From NCBI GenBank assembly GCA_001769215.1, contig MEOL01000034.1, positions 124,001-188,000 on the forward strand: a stretch of DNA of 64,000 nt, read 5' to 3'. The position numbers were made by a program, and so were the translations under genes. Positions 18,024-27,000 of this stretch are shown piece after piece. Under the pieces are notes generated by a model. That model made no database searches, had not been told where the DNA came from, and worked only from the letters and a program-made list of their open reading frames with translations. The number at the start of each line of letters is the position of its first letter. The stretch's first letter is position 1. This DNA is from Bacteroidetes bacterium GWF2_41_31 (GTDB taxonomy: Bacteria; Bacteroidota; Bacteroidia; Bacteroidales; F082).

Positions 18024-19528
18024 TGGAGCTTTTTGAAGGCTTTGCCAATTTTACCAATGATACCCGTGGCTGTGAGGGCTTCCATGGAAGTTTTTTTTGC
18101 AGCCAGGTCGCCGGCAAGTCCATGAATATAAACACCCAGAACACAGGCTATTCCCGGCGTATAACCTTGAGCAAGTAAGCCCGTAATCAAACCTGTAAGC
18201 ACATCGCCGCTTCCACCTGTGGCCATTCCGGGGTTGCCGGTTGAGTTGAAATAAATGTGGCCATCGGGAAAGGCAATGCTGGTATTGGCTCCTTTCAAAA
18301 CGATGTATAAACCATATTTCATCGATAGTTCACGTTGTTTTTCAAGGCGGTCGAAATCGTCCTTCCAGGTTCCGAACAGCCGTTCAAATTCTTTGGGATG
18401 TGGAGTCAGGATGGTGTTTTTTGGCAAAAACGGGATCCAGGTTTTGTTCATGGCCAGGATGTTGAGTGCATCTGCATCCAATAGCAAAGGAACCTGAGTT
18501 TGTTGAATAAGCAATTTAATGGCTTTTTGAGATTGTTCCTCGGTGCCCAGTCCCGGGCCAACACCCACAGCGGTATAAGCGTCTATTTTGGGCATTTCCG
18601 ACAGGTAATATTCGTATCTGTCGATACTCAGCATAGCTTCGGGGCAGGCTGTTTGCATGATGGGAGCTCCCCATCGGGGAACATGGGTATGAACAAGCCC
18701 GACTCCCGATTTCAAGGCGGCCTGTATGGCGAGGATGGCAGCACCCATTTTGCCAAACCCTCCTGCAATAAGCAACGCATGACCATAAGTACCTTTATGT
18801 GAAAACCTCAGTCGTTTTTTCAGGGAAGGAGCCACATCCGCTTTGGTCATATAAAAATTTCTGGTGCTGGTTTTATTGATGTAGTCATGATGAAGACCAA
18901 TGTCCAGAAATTCCCAATGGCCTGTATATAAGTCGTTTTCAGGCAGTAAGAACGCCAGTTTGGGAAACTGAAAACTCAGGGTATAGTCGGCTTTTATAAT
19001 GGCTGTTTTTGGATCGGTATGCCGATCGGCATACAGTCCCGAAGGCATATCCACAGCAACTTTTATGGATTTTAGACTATTGATGTGATGAATTACCCGG
19101 GCAGGGAATCCTTCGATGGGCTTCGAGAGCCCTGATCCGAAAATGGCGTCAACAATCTGTTCCTCTTCCTGAATGGCAGGAAGTACGCTCTCCGGCGTTA
19201 TATCTACAATTTTATTGTTTGCACATCCCTTTAGGGCTGTCAGGTTCGTATTAAAATCGGAAGAGCTATGTTCGGAATGCCTTATTATATAGGTGGTAAC
19301 GGGATATCCGGCCTTCAACAGCAACCTGGACAAAACCAGTCCGTCGCCTCCATTGTTTCCCAGCCCGCAGAAAATATGGACGGGTGTATCGGTGTAAGGA
19401 TTGTTGGCTACCCACCAATAAAATAATTCCTTTGCGGCTCTTTCCATCAGGAGAATGGACGTGATGGTTTCGTTTTCTATGGTATAGCGATCGGCTTCAC
19501 GGATTTGTTCAATATTAAAAATTTTCAT
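18017..19528 (-). CDS. nnr: Bifunctional NAD(P)H-hydrate epimerase / ADP-dependent NAD(P)HX dehydratase
   Basis: Repairs hydrated NADH and NADPH. 503 residues from the ATG that gives MKIFNIEQIREAD; another ATG six codons upstream is less likely. Residues 1-215 are the YjeF_N epimerase (CGLGNNGGDGLVLSRLL, DAIFGSGLSKP, VDMPSGLYAD). Residues 230-503 are the ribokinase-like dehydratase (GGFGKMGAAILA, GVGPGLGTE, LDADALN, TPHPKEFERL, NPGMATGGSGDVLTGLI). Both catalytic halves look complete. It is the third gene of a minus-strand run behind the phosphoesterase (54 bp) and the aconitase-family gene, so it may share their transcript. Confidence 0.95.
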   Translation of the reverse strand: MKIFNIEQIREADRYTIENETITSILLMERAAKELFYWWVANNPYTDTPVHIFCGLGNNGGDGLVLSRLLLKAGYPVTTYIIRHSEHSSSDFNTNLTALKGCANNKIVDITPESVLPAIQEEEQIVDAIFGSGLSKPIEGFPARVIHHINSLKSIKVAVDMPSGLYADRHTDPKTAIIKADYTLSFQFPKLAFLLPENDLYTGHWEFLDIGLHHDYINKTSTRNFYMTKADVAPSLKKRLRFSHKGTYGHALLIAGGFGKMGAAILAIQAALKSGVGLVHTHVPRWGAPIMQTACPEAMLSIDRYEYYLSEMPKIDAYTAVGVGPGLGTEEQSQKAIKLLIQQTQVPLLLDADALNILAMNKTWIPFLPKNTILTPHPKEFERLFGTWKDDFDRLEKQRELSMKYGLYIVLKGANTSIAFPDGHIYFNSTGNPGMATGGSGDVLTGLITGLLAQGYTPGIACVLGVYIHGLAGDLAAKKTSMEALTATGIIGKIGKAFKKLQK

Positions 19529-19582
19529 GGCGTAACCTTTTTTCAAAGCTACAGAAAAATTCGGGAAGTAAGGTTGTATGTG

Positions 19583-20938
19583 TTAGGATTTCTCAAACTC
19601 TATTACCGTAATCTCAGGCAACATTCCAATCCGTCCGGGATATCCGATGGAACCCAAACCGCGGTTTACATAAAGGTAACGGGGATTGGTACTGTCCTGA
19701 TAAAGGCCGGCCCAGAATTTATACATGTATTGTGCCGGGCTCCACTTGATGTCTTTGGTCTCGATTCCAAATTGAAATCCATGAGTATGTCCTGACAAAG
19801 AGAGATCCACGGGATAATTTCCCGGAACCACGATTTTTTCCCAATGGGAAGGGTCGTGGGTTAACAAAACACGAAATCCGGCCTTCTCAGCACCGGCCAT
19901 GGCCTTGTCGATATCGCCCAATTGTGGGAAACGGGGGTTATGCCCCCAGTTTTCAACACCCAGCAGTGCCATTGAATCATCCCCTTTGTTAATGATCACA
20001 TGTTCGTTAAGCAATAATTTCCAACCGATTTTTTGATAAAACCCAAACAACTGGTCCATGTTTTCCTGCTTGGCTTCTTCCGTTGGCCAACTCACATAAT
20101 TGCCATAATCGTGGTTGCCGAGAATGGTGTAAACACCATGTTTTGCTTTTATTTTTGCCAGGGTGTCACCAAAATCAAATGCTTCTTTGGTGGCAAAATT
20201 CACCAAATCACCTGTAAACACAACCAGATCGGCATTGAGGTTATTGATGAGTTCTACTGCATTTTCGAGGGGTTTTTCAGATGACCAGCTTCCTAGGTGC
20301 ATGTCGGAGATTTGCACGACTTTAAAACCGCGAAACTGATCGGGAAGGTTGGGCAGTTTGATTATTTCGCGAACAACCCTGAATTGATATACCCATTTAA
20401 ACATGCCAATAAACATCGTACTCATCAACAGACCTCCCGATATAAATCCCATGTACTGCAAAAACCGGCTTCTGGTAATTCCTTCTGATGCATTGTCGTC
20501 CTTGATGTCCTGCCTGTTTTCTTTTTTTGAGAGGGTGAACACCCTGTCAATAATCCTGACAAAGTCAGCCAGTAAAAGAAACAGGATGGGTAGGATTTTG
20601 GCTGTATAAAAAACGAGCATAAAGCCCAATAAATATGTCCTGAAGCCATTGCTCCAGTCGATCAATGGAACCAGGGTCGCCCCGACAAGCAAAACTGCCA
20701 ACAGGATAAGTGGCAGCCAATAAAGAAATATGATGCAGATCCTTAACCAGTTGCGGTAATTAAAAACTTGTTTTTTTACCGAACTCCACAAATAGAGGTC
20801 GGCCATGATGAGGGCCACCAAAAAAAGGTACTGACCCGAGTAGACGGGCATGGTTAAATGCATGACAAAATACCCGGCAACGAGAAACAGAGGGATTAGA
20901 AAATAGCTGAGGTGTAGTTTTTTAAAAGTCTGCCGCAT
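19583..20938 (-). CDS. Membrane-anchored metallophosphoesterase
   Basis: 451 residues. Four hydrophobic helices in the first 130 residues and another near 160-185 anchor a C-terminal calcineurin-like phosphoesterase. The metal-site motifs are in order: DMHLGS, TGDLVNF, GNHDYGNY, LLTHDPSHW and SGHTHGFQ. The architecture is that of YkuE/YaeI-type membrane phosphoesterases; the substrate is unknown, with lipid or peptidoglycan intermediates plausible. It lies 36 bp behind the aconitase-family gene and 54 bp ahead of nnr on the same strand. Confidence 0.88.
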   Translation of the reverse strand: MRQTFKKLHLSYFLIPLFLVAGYFVMHLTMPVYSGQYLFLVALIMADLYLWSSVKKQVFNYRNWLRICIIFLYWLPLILLAVLLVGATLVPLIDWSNGFRTYLLGFMLVFYTAKILPILFLLLADFVRIIDRVFTLSKKENRQDIKDDNASEGITRSRFLQYMGFISGGLLMSTMFIGMFKWVYQFRVVREIIKLPNLPDQFRGFKVVQISDMHLGSWSSEKPLENAVELINNLNADLVVFTGDLVNFATKEAFDFGDTLAKIKAKHGVYTILGNHDYGNYVSWPTEEAKQENMDQLFGFYQKIGWKLLLNEHVIINKGDDSMALLGVENWGHNPRFPQLGDIDKAMAGAEKAGFRVLLTHDPSHWEKIVVPGNYPVDLSLSGHTHGFQFGIETKDIKWSPAQYMYKFWAGLYQDSTNPRYLYVNRGLGSIGYPGRIGMLPEITVIEFEKS

Positions 20939-20974
20939 TATCTTAATTAAGTGAACAGCAGCAGAATACGATCC

Positions 20975-22771
20975 TTATTGCACACTGTTTTCTTTTATAA
21001 AGTTGACTAACCCTTTGGCTTTGAAAATATTCATCAGCTTTTCAGGAAGTGCGGCAAAGGTAAAGCTTTTCTTCCCAACGGTGACCACTCCTTTTTCAAA
21101 ATTAATGTTAATTTCATCTCCGGGCTGATAGGCTTTTACCGCTTCAGGCAGTAAAATGATTGGTAAACCCTGATTTACTGCCGATCGGTAAAAGATCCTG
21201 TTGACCGAACCGCAGATGACGGCTTTTACCCCGGCATGTGCAAGGCCTACCGCCGGATGTTCGCGTGAACTCCCGCAACCGAAATTATCACCGGCCACAA
21301 TGATATCATCTGCCTGTACATTTTTGTTGAAGTTAACGTCGAAACCAACAAAAAGGTGTTCCATTATTTTTTCAGGTTCAGAACTCATGACACTGTAGGT
21401 GAGGTTCCCTGCAAACATCTGGTCGGTATTCAGGTTGTTGGCATCTGAATAGTTCCACACATTGCCCAACCGGCGGTTGTCGTTGTCGTCGATGGAAACC
21501 GTATTGGTTTGTTCGATGGAGTAGGGGAATTTATCGTTGGATTGAATGCCCCGGGGATCCACAATTTCTCCTGCCAGTGCAGAATAAGCAACTGTTGCGG
21601 GTGATGCCAGGTAAACAAAGGACTCTTTGTTGCCCATGCGGCCCTTAAAGTTTCGGTTGGCTGTGGATATCACATGGTATCCATCGGCAGGAATTCCTTG
21701 TCCTGTTCCCAAACAAGGTCCGCAGGAAGAGGCCAGGACATTGGCGCCGGCTTTGAGCAGGGTTTCGATGAGGCCTTCCTTCATGGCTTTGATATAGATT
21801 TCCTGCGAGGCAGGAATCACTAAAAACTGGAATCCCATGGGAATTTTTTTACCTTTTACAATGTCGGCCACGATTTTTAAATCCTCAAAACGACCGTTGG
21901 TGCAGGTGCCTACCAGTGCTTCGTGTAATTTGGTCCCGGCCACTTCCGAAACGGCTTTTACGTTGTCCACGTGATGAGGAGCCGCCACCACAGGGAAAAT
22001 ATCATTGAGGTGAATGGTTATTTCTTTAAGATAGTGAGCTCCTTCGTCAGCCCAGACACCTTCGGTTTTCTCTCCGAGCCAGGCTTCCAGCACTTCATCA
22101 TTGGGGAAAACGGCGTTTTTAGCTCCCATTTCAGACGCCAGGTTGGCGAGGGTCATGCGTTGGTCGATGGACAGGGTTTTTACACCTTCCCCATGGTATT
22201 CAATGGACATATAATCAGCTCCGCTGGAGCCGATCATGCCAATAATCCACAGCGAGAGGTCTTTTGCATAAACGCCATCGTTGAGTTTCCCGGTTAAGGT
22301 GATTTTGATGGATTCGGGCACCCTGAACCAGGTTTCTCCCACTTTCCAAAGACCGGCAGATTCGGTCCGGTCGATGCCCGCCGCAAATGCGTTGAATGCT
22401 CCGGCAGTGCAGGTATGGCTGTCACTGCCAACGATGATCATTCCCGGTTTGGCATATTCGGCCATAATCTGGTGACAGATACCTTTTCCTGCATCATGAA
22501 ACTTGGTGATTCCCTGAGACCGGACAATCTCCCGGATGGTTTCGTATTGATTGGCCAGCTTGGAAGTAGTTGGCGGCGCGTTGTGGTCGAGGACGATCAG
22601 CAACTGATCGGGGTCATTCACTTTTTCACCACCCATTTGTTTAAAGGTGCTGTATATACTTGATGTATTGTCGTGTGTGAGGATAATGTCGGGGTGTGCG
22701 AATATAATGCTGCCTTTGGGCGCATCAAATATCTTTTCGGCAAAGGTTCTTTTTTCCATGGTCTTTGGCAT
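20975..22771 (-). CDS. Single-chain aconitase-family hydro-lyase (Aquifex-type aconitase)
   Basis: About 598 residues from the ATG at 22771 (MPKTMEKRTFAEKIF); an earlier ATG would add 19 unlikely residues. Residues 1-415 are the large, LeuC-like [4Fe-4S] domain: VGSDSHTCTAGAFNAFAAGIDRT, GTCTNGRFEDL and SSCGPCLGTG supply the three cluster cysteines. Residues 450-598 are the small swivel domain with GDNFGCGSSREH. The large-small order on one chain, shorter than AcnA/AcnB, matches the putative Aquifex-type aconitase/homoaconitase-like group. Aconitase (citrate to isocitrate) is most likely, given citrate lyase nearby and no leucine or lysine genes; isopropylmalate or methylmalate isomerase is not excluded. 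Confidence 0.85.
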   Translation of the reverse strand: MPKTMEKRTFAEKIFDAPKGSIIFAHPDIILTHDNTSSIYSTFKQMGGEKVNDPDQLLIVLDHNAPPTTSKLANQYETIREIVRSQGITKFHDAGKGICHQIMAEYAKPGMIIVGSDSHTCTAGAFNAFAAGIDRTESAGLWKVGETWFRVPESIKITLTGKLNDGVYAKDLSLWIIGMIGSSGADYMSIEYHGEGVKTLSIDQRMTLANLASEMGAKNAVFPNDEVLEAWLGEKTEGVWADEGAHYLKEITIHLNDIFPVVAAPHHVDNVKAVSEVAGTKLHEALVGTCTNGRFEDLKIVADIVKGKKIPMGFQFLVIPASQEIYIKAMKEGLIETLLKAGANVLASSCGPCLGTGQGIPADGYHVISTANRNFKGRMGNKESFVYLASPATVAYSALAGEIVDPRGIQSNDKFPYSIEQTNTVSIDDNDNRRLGNVWNYSDANNLNTDQMFAGNLTYSVMSSEPEKIMEHLFVGFDVNFNKNVQADDIIVAGDNFGCGSSREHPAVGLAHAGVKAVICGSVNRIFYRSAVNQGLPIILLPEAVKAYQPGDEININFEKGVVTVGKKSFTFAALPEKLMNIFKAKGLVNFIKENSVQ

Positions 22772-22827
22772 TGAATGTTTCTTAGTCAGATAATTATGAT
22801 AACAACAATTGGTCACAATTTTTGTCA

Positions 22828-22857
22828 CAAAAATATAGGATTAATCATCAGGTTCAA
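22828..22857 (-). promoter_or_regulatory. Promoter of the aconitase-family operon
   Basis: On the minus strand TTG (22857-22855) is followed after exactly 19 bp by TATTTTTG (22835-22828), a perfect Bacteroidota promoter. Just downstream of the -7 box the heptamer TTGTGAC occurs twice in direct orientation (reads GTCACAA on plus, within 22812-22830), a possible regulator site. Confidence 0.7.
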
Positions 22858-23037
22858 CTGTTAATGGCTGGTGAGTATCTAAATTGAAACCAATCTAAAC
22901 AGTTGTGAAAGAGGGTGATTTAAAGTGTATTAAACCAGGAGTGCGACGCATTTAGATATCGGCTTGCCGTTTCAGGAATTGGGCGTATAGCGAGGATGGG
23001 CTACCAGCAATTGTGAGTGAGATAAAAGAAAATAAAG
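22858..23037. other. Intergenic stretch without a recognised gene
   Basis: Together with the flanking promoters this is a 375-bp gap between the aconitase-family gene and tRNA-Ser. Beyond the two promoters listed, I see no coding sequence, repeat or RNA. Confidence 0.6.
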
Positions 23038-23068
23038 TTTGGAGTTGTCAAACAAAATATTACTTTTG
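23038..23068 (+). promoter_or_regulatory. Promoter of tRNA-Ser
   Basis: TTTG at 23038-23041, a 19-bp spacer, and TACTTTTG at 23061-23068: an exact TTTG-N19-TAnnTTTG match, about 78 bp before the tRNA. Confidence 0.7.
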
Positions 23069-23146
23069 CAGTCCTGTTTTTGAGACCCTATGGTTGAGTG
23101 ATTCGTTTGAAAAGCCAGGCAGGGTAAGATTAACGGAAAAAATATT

Positions 23147-23236
23147 GGAGGGGTGGGTGAGTGGCTGAAACCACCAGTTTGCTAAACTGACGTACGGGAA
23201 ACTGTACCGGGGGTTCGAATCCCCCTCCCTCCGCCA
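23147..23236 (+). tRNA. tRNA-Ser(GCU)
   Basis: Class II tRNA of 90 nt with encoded CCA. The acceptor GGAGGGG pairs with TCCCTCC (one G-U). The anticodon loop TTGCTAA gives GCT at 23181-23183, reading AGC/AGU serine codons. A long variable arm with GTAC/GTAC ends and a T arm GGGGG-TTCGAAT-CCCCC are all present. Its 3' end (from 23222) plus the terminator is repeated at 30120. Confidence 0.95.
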
Positions 23237-23297
23237 GCCATCAAGGCAAAAGAAAGAAAACCACCGGTTAACTCAATGTTGACGGTGGTTTTTGGTT
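23222..23297 (+). repeat. tRNA-Ser 3'-end repeat, copy 1 (possible attL)
   Basis: 76 bp made of the last 15 nt of tRNA-Ser and 61 nt of downstream DNA including its terminator. A copy lies at 30120-30195 in the same orientation with only two differences (23244 A/G and 23293 T/C). A tRNA 3' end repeated at the far side of an accessory segment is the usual mark of site-specific integration. Confidence 0.85.
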
Positions 23298-23300
23298 TTT
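23257..23300 (+). terminator. Terminator after tRNA-Ser
   Basis: AAAACCACCG...CGGTGGTTTTT stem with an inner GTTAAC/GTTGAC pairing, followed by T-rich sequence. It overlaps the end of the converging Bro-N pseudogene. Confidence 0.85.
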
Positions 23301-23832
23301 AGGTGTCTAAATTTTTGTTGTCCTTTGGATTGAGGCTTTTTGCATTTTGTTTGGTCACCACTTTTTTTCCGGTGGTTTCTTCCAGTTTTAGCCTGGCAGC
23401 TTTTGCTACATTTCCTCCTTTTTTGAGGTATGTTTCCAGTAACCGATCAAACCCCAGTTCAGGATCTTCAATCTCATCAATGCGCTCGCGACCTACTTTG
23501 GCTAACCACTGTTTAAATGGCTCTGCTTTTTTGGAAGGTACCGATTGAATCAACCGAAGCAACTGTTCGGTATCCGCCACGTCGGTAAAGCGCAACCTTC
23601 CATCTGCAGCCTGCATTTTCAAACGGTTACAATTTGTAACCGTTTGGTTTCCCTCCTTTAAAAGTCTGTTTTTTAATACCTTCCAGTAGTTTCTTGCACC
23701 CTGATGGGTGGATTGATCAGACAGTACGCTAATTACATCCACCACTGAAAAATATCATTTTTCATTGTCTTCGTTCCAGTGAGTGCGAATTTGTTTGTGT
23801 TCGAAAAGCCTGATGGCATTGCTTTTATTCAT
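23299..23832 (-). pseudogene. Bro-N antirepressor-type gene, broken by in-frame TGA and internal deletion
   Basis: Minus-strand reading from ATG 23832 gives MNKSNAIRLFEHKQIRTHWN, then EDNEK, a TGA (23757-23755) and, in the same frame, YFSVVDVISVLSDQS and on to 23299. The stop falls where family members have Trp (EKWYFSVVDV), so one base change explains it. The body carries the Bro-N signatures NYWKVLKNRLLKEGN, NCNRLKMQAADG, DVADTEQLLRLIQS and EPFKQWLAKVGRERIDEI. As I recall the family, a stretch of roughly 100 residues between LETYLKKG and KKGGNVAKAAR is missing here, as if deleted at the repeated KKG codons. Bro-N proteins occur in phages and on bacterial islands as regulators of unclear function. 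It starts 2 bp after the tRNA 3' repeat. Confidence 0.85.
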
Positions 23833-24033
23833 GATCCTTATGATGCTAAATCAATTTATGTAAAACTGATGATTCCAATTTATTGATTGGTTCAGATGAT
23901 TGGTTTATAATCCGGTTAATGCAAAAATATTGAATAATACTTGCTAAAATATCAAATAGGATATTTTCTTTACAACAAGTTCATCTTACCATTCGGAGTA
24001 AGGAAATCGAAAAAAACGAACCTGGATCTTTTG

Positions 24034-27000
24034 TTAATGATGGAGCTGTTCATTAATTTTAGACAGCAACAATTGTTTGCTAATCGGTTTGCTTATATAG
24101 TCGGAACAACCACATGCGAGGGCTTTAATTCTGTCAGCTTCGGTAACATACGCAGTTTGGGCAATGATGGGCAAATCGGGCTTAAATTCTTTTATTCGTT
24201 TTGTGGCTTCGTAACCATCCATCTCAGGCATTTTAATATCCATCAACACCAAATCAATATTCGGGTTCGATTGACATAACTTAACAGCTTCGAGGCCATT
24301 TTTAGCCCTGATCATGGTTATCCCGGAATTGGACAACATTTCTTTCAACAGTATAAAATTTGAGATCTCATCTTCGGCAATTAATACTGTTTTAGTGGTT
24401 TTAAATTCAAAATCTAACCCCTTAACAGATGGGATGTCAGGTAATTTTTTCGGATTTGCATTTTTGTAAGGAATGGTAAAATAAAATACAGACCCTTTAC
24501 CCAATTCGGAAGTTAACCACATTTTACCGCCAAGCATTTCAACATAAGCTTTTGAGATAGACAGACCCAATCCTGAACCACCAAAATTTCGTGTAGAGGT
24601 GGTTTCAATTTGACGAAATCGATCAAATATTATTTCTTGCATATCCAACTGAATACCTATACCTGAATCTTCTACATAAAATTCCACTTCGCTGTCTTTT
24701 ATCTTATATCCATAGTTAATATAACCCTGTCGGGTAAATTTAAGGGCATTGCCTACCAGATTGTTGAGTATTTGAGTCAGTTTGGTTGCATCGGTAATAA
24801 CAATGGCCTGATCATCGGACACAACGGATTTCAAATTTAGGGTAACATTCTTTTCATTGGCTTTTGAGGAAAATTGCTCTTTTAAAAGGTTACATATTAA
24901 ATTGATGTTAACTTCATCTTCCTGAATTTTTTCCTGTCCGGCCTCAACAGAGGCAATGCTCATGATATCATCAATAATGGCAAGCAACTGGTCGCTGCTT
25001 TGAAGGATGATGTCGGTAAATTCCTGGCGGTTTTCGGGTTTCAAATCAGGGTCGTTAAGAAAACCTGAAAAGCCCACTATCGCATTCAAAGGAGTTCTGA
25101 TTTCGTGCGAAACATTGTTCAGGAAGGCTGTTTTCAGCCGATCGCTTTCTTCCGCTTTTTCCTTGGCTTCTATCAGTTCCATCACAGCAAGTTTACGTTC
25201 GGTAATATCGCTCGAAATTCCTATAATACCTGTTAGTTTTCCATTTGAGTCGAGGATTGGTGTATCGGTTACCAATGCAGGAAAACTACTTCCGTCTTTT
25301 CTTTTAACTATAAATTCTCCTGTCCATGATTCGCCCTCACTTAATTTTTTCATTAGCTCTGCGGCTTGCTCCCGGGTTGATTGTGTCGGTGTTAGGCTTA
25401 TAATATTTTGTCCGATGGCTTCAACCGAAGACCAGCCATACATCTTTTCAGCCGCATTGTTCCAATAAATTACAATACCTGATAAATCAGTAGCGATAAC
25501 TGACTGACCGACATTGCTTAACAAGTTTGCCTGCAATTTTAATTCATTTTGAATCTTCTTACGCTCGGTGATATCCCTGACAATAGCTAATGTAAATTGA
25601 TTGCCATTAATTTCTACAGGTTCAAGCATAATTTCTGTTGGAAACTCGCTTCCATCCTTTCGCTGTGCAAATAGTTCTTTCCCTTGCCCCATGGCTCTCC
25701 TTTTAGGTGAGGAGATATATTCATTCCGAAGAGTTTTATGCAGTTCCCTAAAATGTTTCGGAATTAAGTCTTCCATCGTACGGTTAAGCATCTCGTCGAT
25801 ATTGTAATCAAATATATTCACTGTATTTTCGTTGCAATAGACAATTCGTCCCTGAGAATCGACAACAAGAACAGGATCAGGTAAAGAGCTTATCAATTTT
25901 CTGAATTTAGCCTCGCTCTGGCGCAGCACTTCTTCTGCATTTTTGCGCTTGTCTATGACATCAAATATCGCAACAAAATGTTCATTTACAGGGCTATATA
26001 TAGAGATAGAATACCACATCTTTAAAGCCTTCACGTATATTTCAATCGTTTCAGGTTTGCCTGATAATGCAACCCTGCCATAAACTTCGAATAAAACAGG
26101 ATCTGATTTCCTAATACCTGGTATAACATCAGTGGCTTTTTTGCCAATTACATCTTTTAATCCTGTCTGTATTTCAAATGAATTATTCACAGCCAAATAA
26201 ATAAAATCTTGTGGACGCTCCTCTTCGAAAATCATCTTGCAATAAGCAAATCCGTTTATCATATTCTCAAATAAACTGCGATATAATTGCTCACTTTCGC
26301 GCTGCGCTTCTTCTGTAAGTTTGCGTTTTGTGATGTCGCGAATAATCATACTGGTAAGTTCAAAACCCTCCTGATTTTTGAAAATAGCGGATGAAATTTC
26401 AGCAGGAAATTGTGTTCTATCTTTCCGGAGAAGTGTTACTTCACCCCGTGCTTTTCCTTTTAATTTTCGTTCATCCAGCAAAGCAGATAACCGGGAATCT
26501 GACCTATCAACAATAGCTGATCGGCCCAGTTTTATAAGTTCATCTTCCGAATATCCAAACATATTGCATGCTGCCTGGTTGGCTGATAGTGTTTTCCCAT
26601 CAGGACTTGTTAAGAATATTGCGTCCATGCTGTTCTCAAAAAATGCACGGTATTTTATTTCGTTTTCAAGCAGTGCATCTTCAGCTTTCTTCCGTTCCGT
26701 AATATCCTCAACCATTCCTATAATTTCCTGTATCAAACCATTGCTATCGTTTAGTGTTGTGGTATAAAGATTGGCCCAAATCAAAGTTCCATTTTTATGG
26801 ATATACCTTTTTTCTATATTATACCCGGATATTTTTCCAGCTATCAGATCAGTAAACTGATTCAAATCCTTGTCGATATCTTCAGGATAAGTAAATTCAG
26901 TAAACATCATTTTAGCCAATTCATCGCTGCTGTAACCAATCATTTTTGTCAAGCGTAAATTGGATATGATTGGATGGCCCTGCGTATCAAGCAATGCTAT

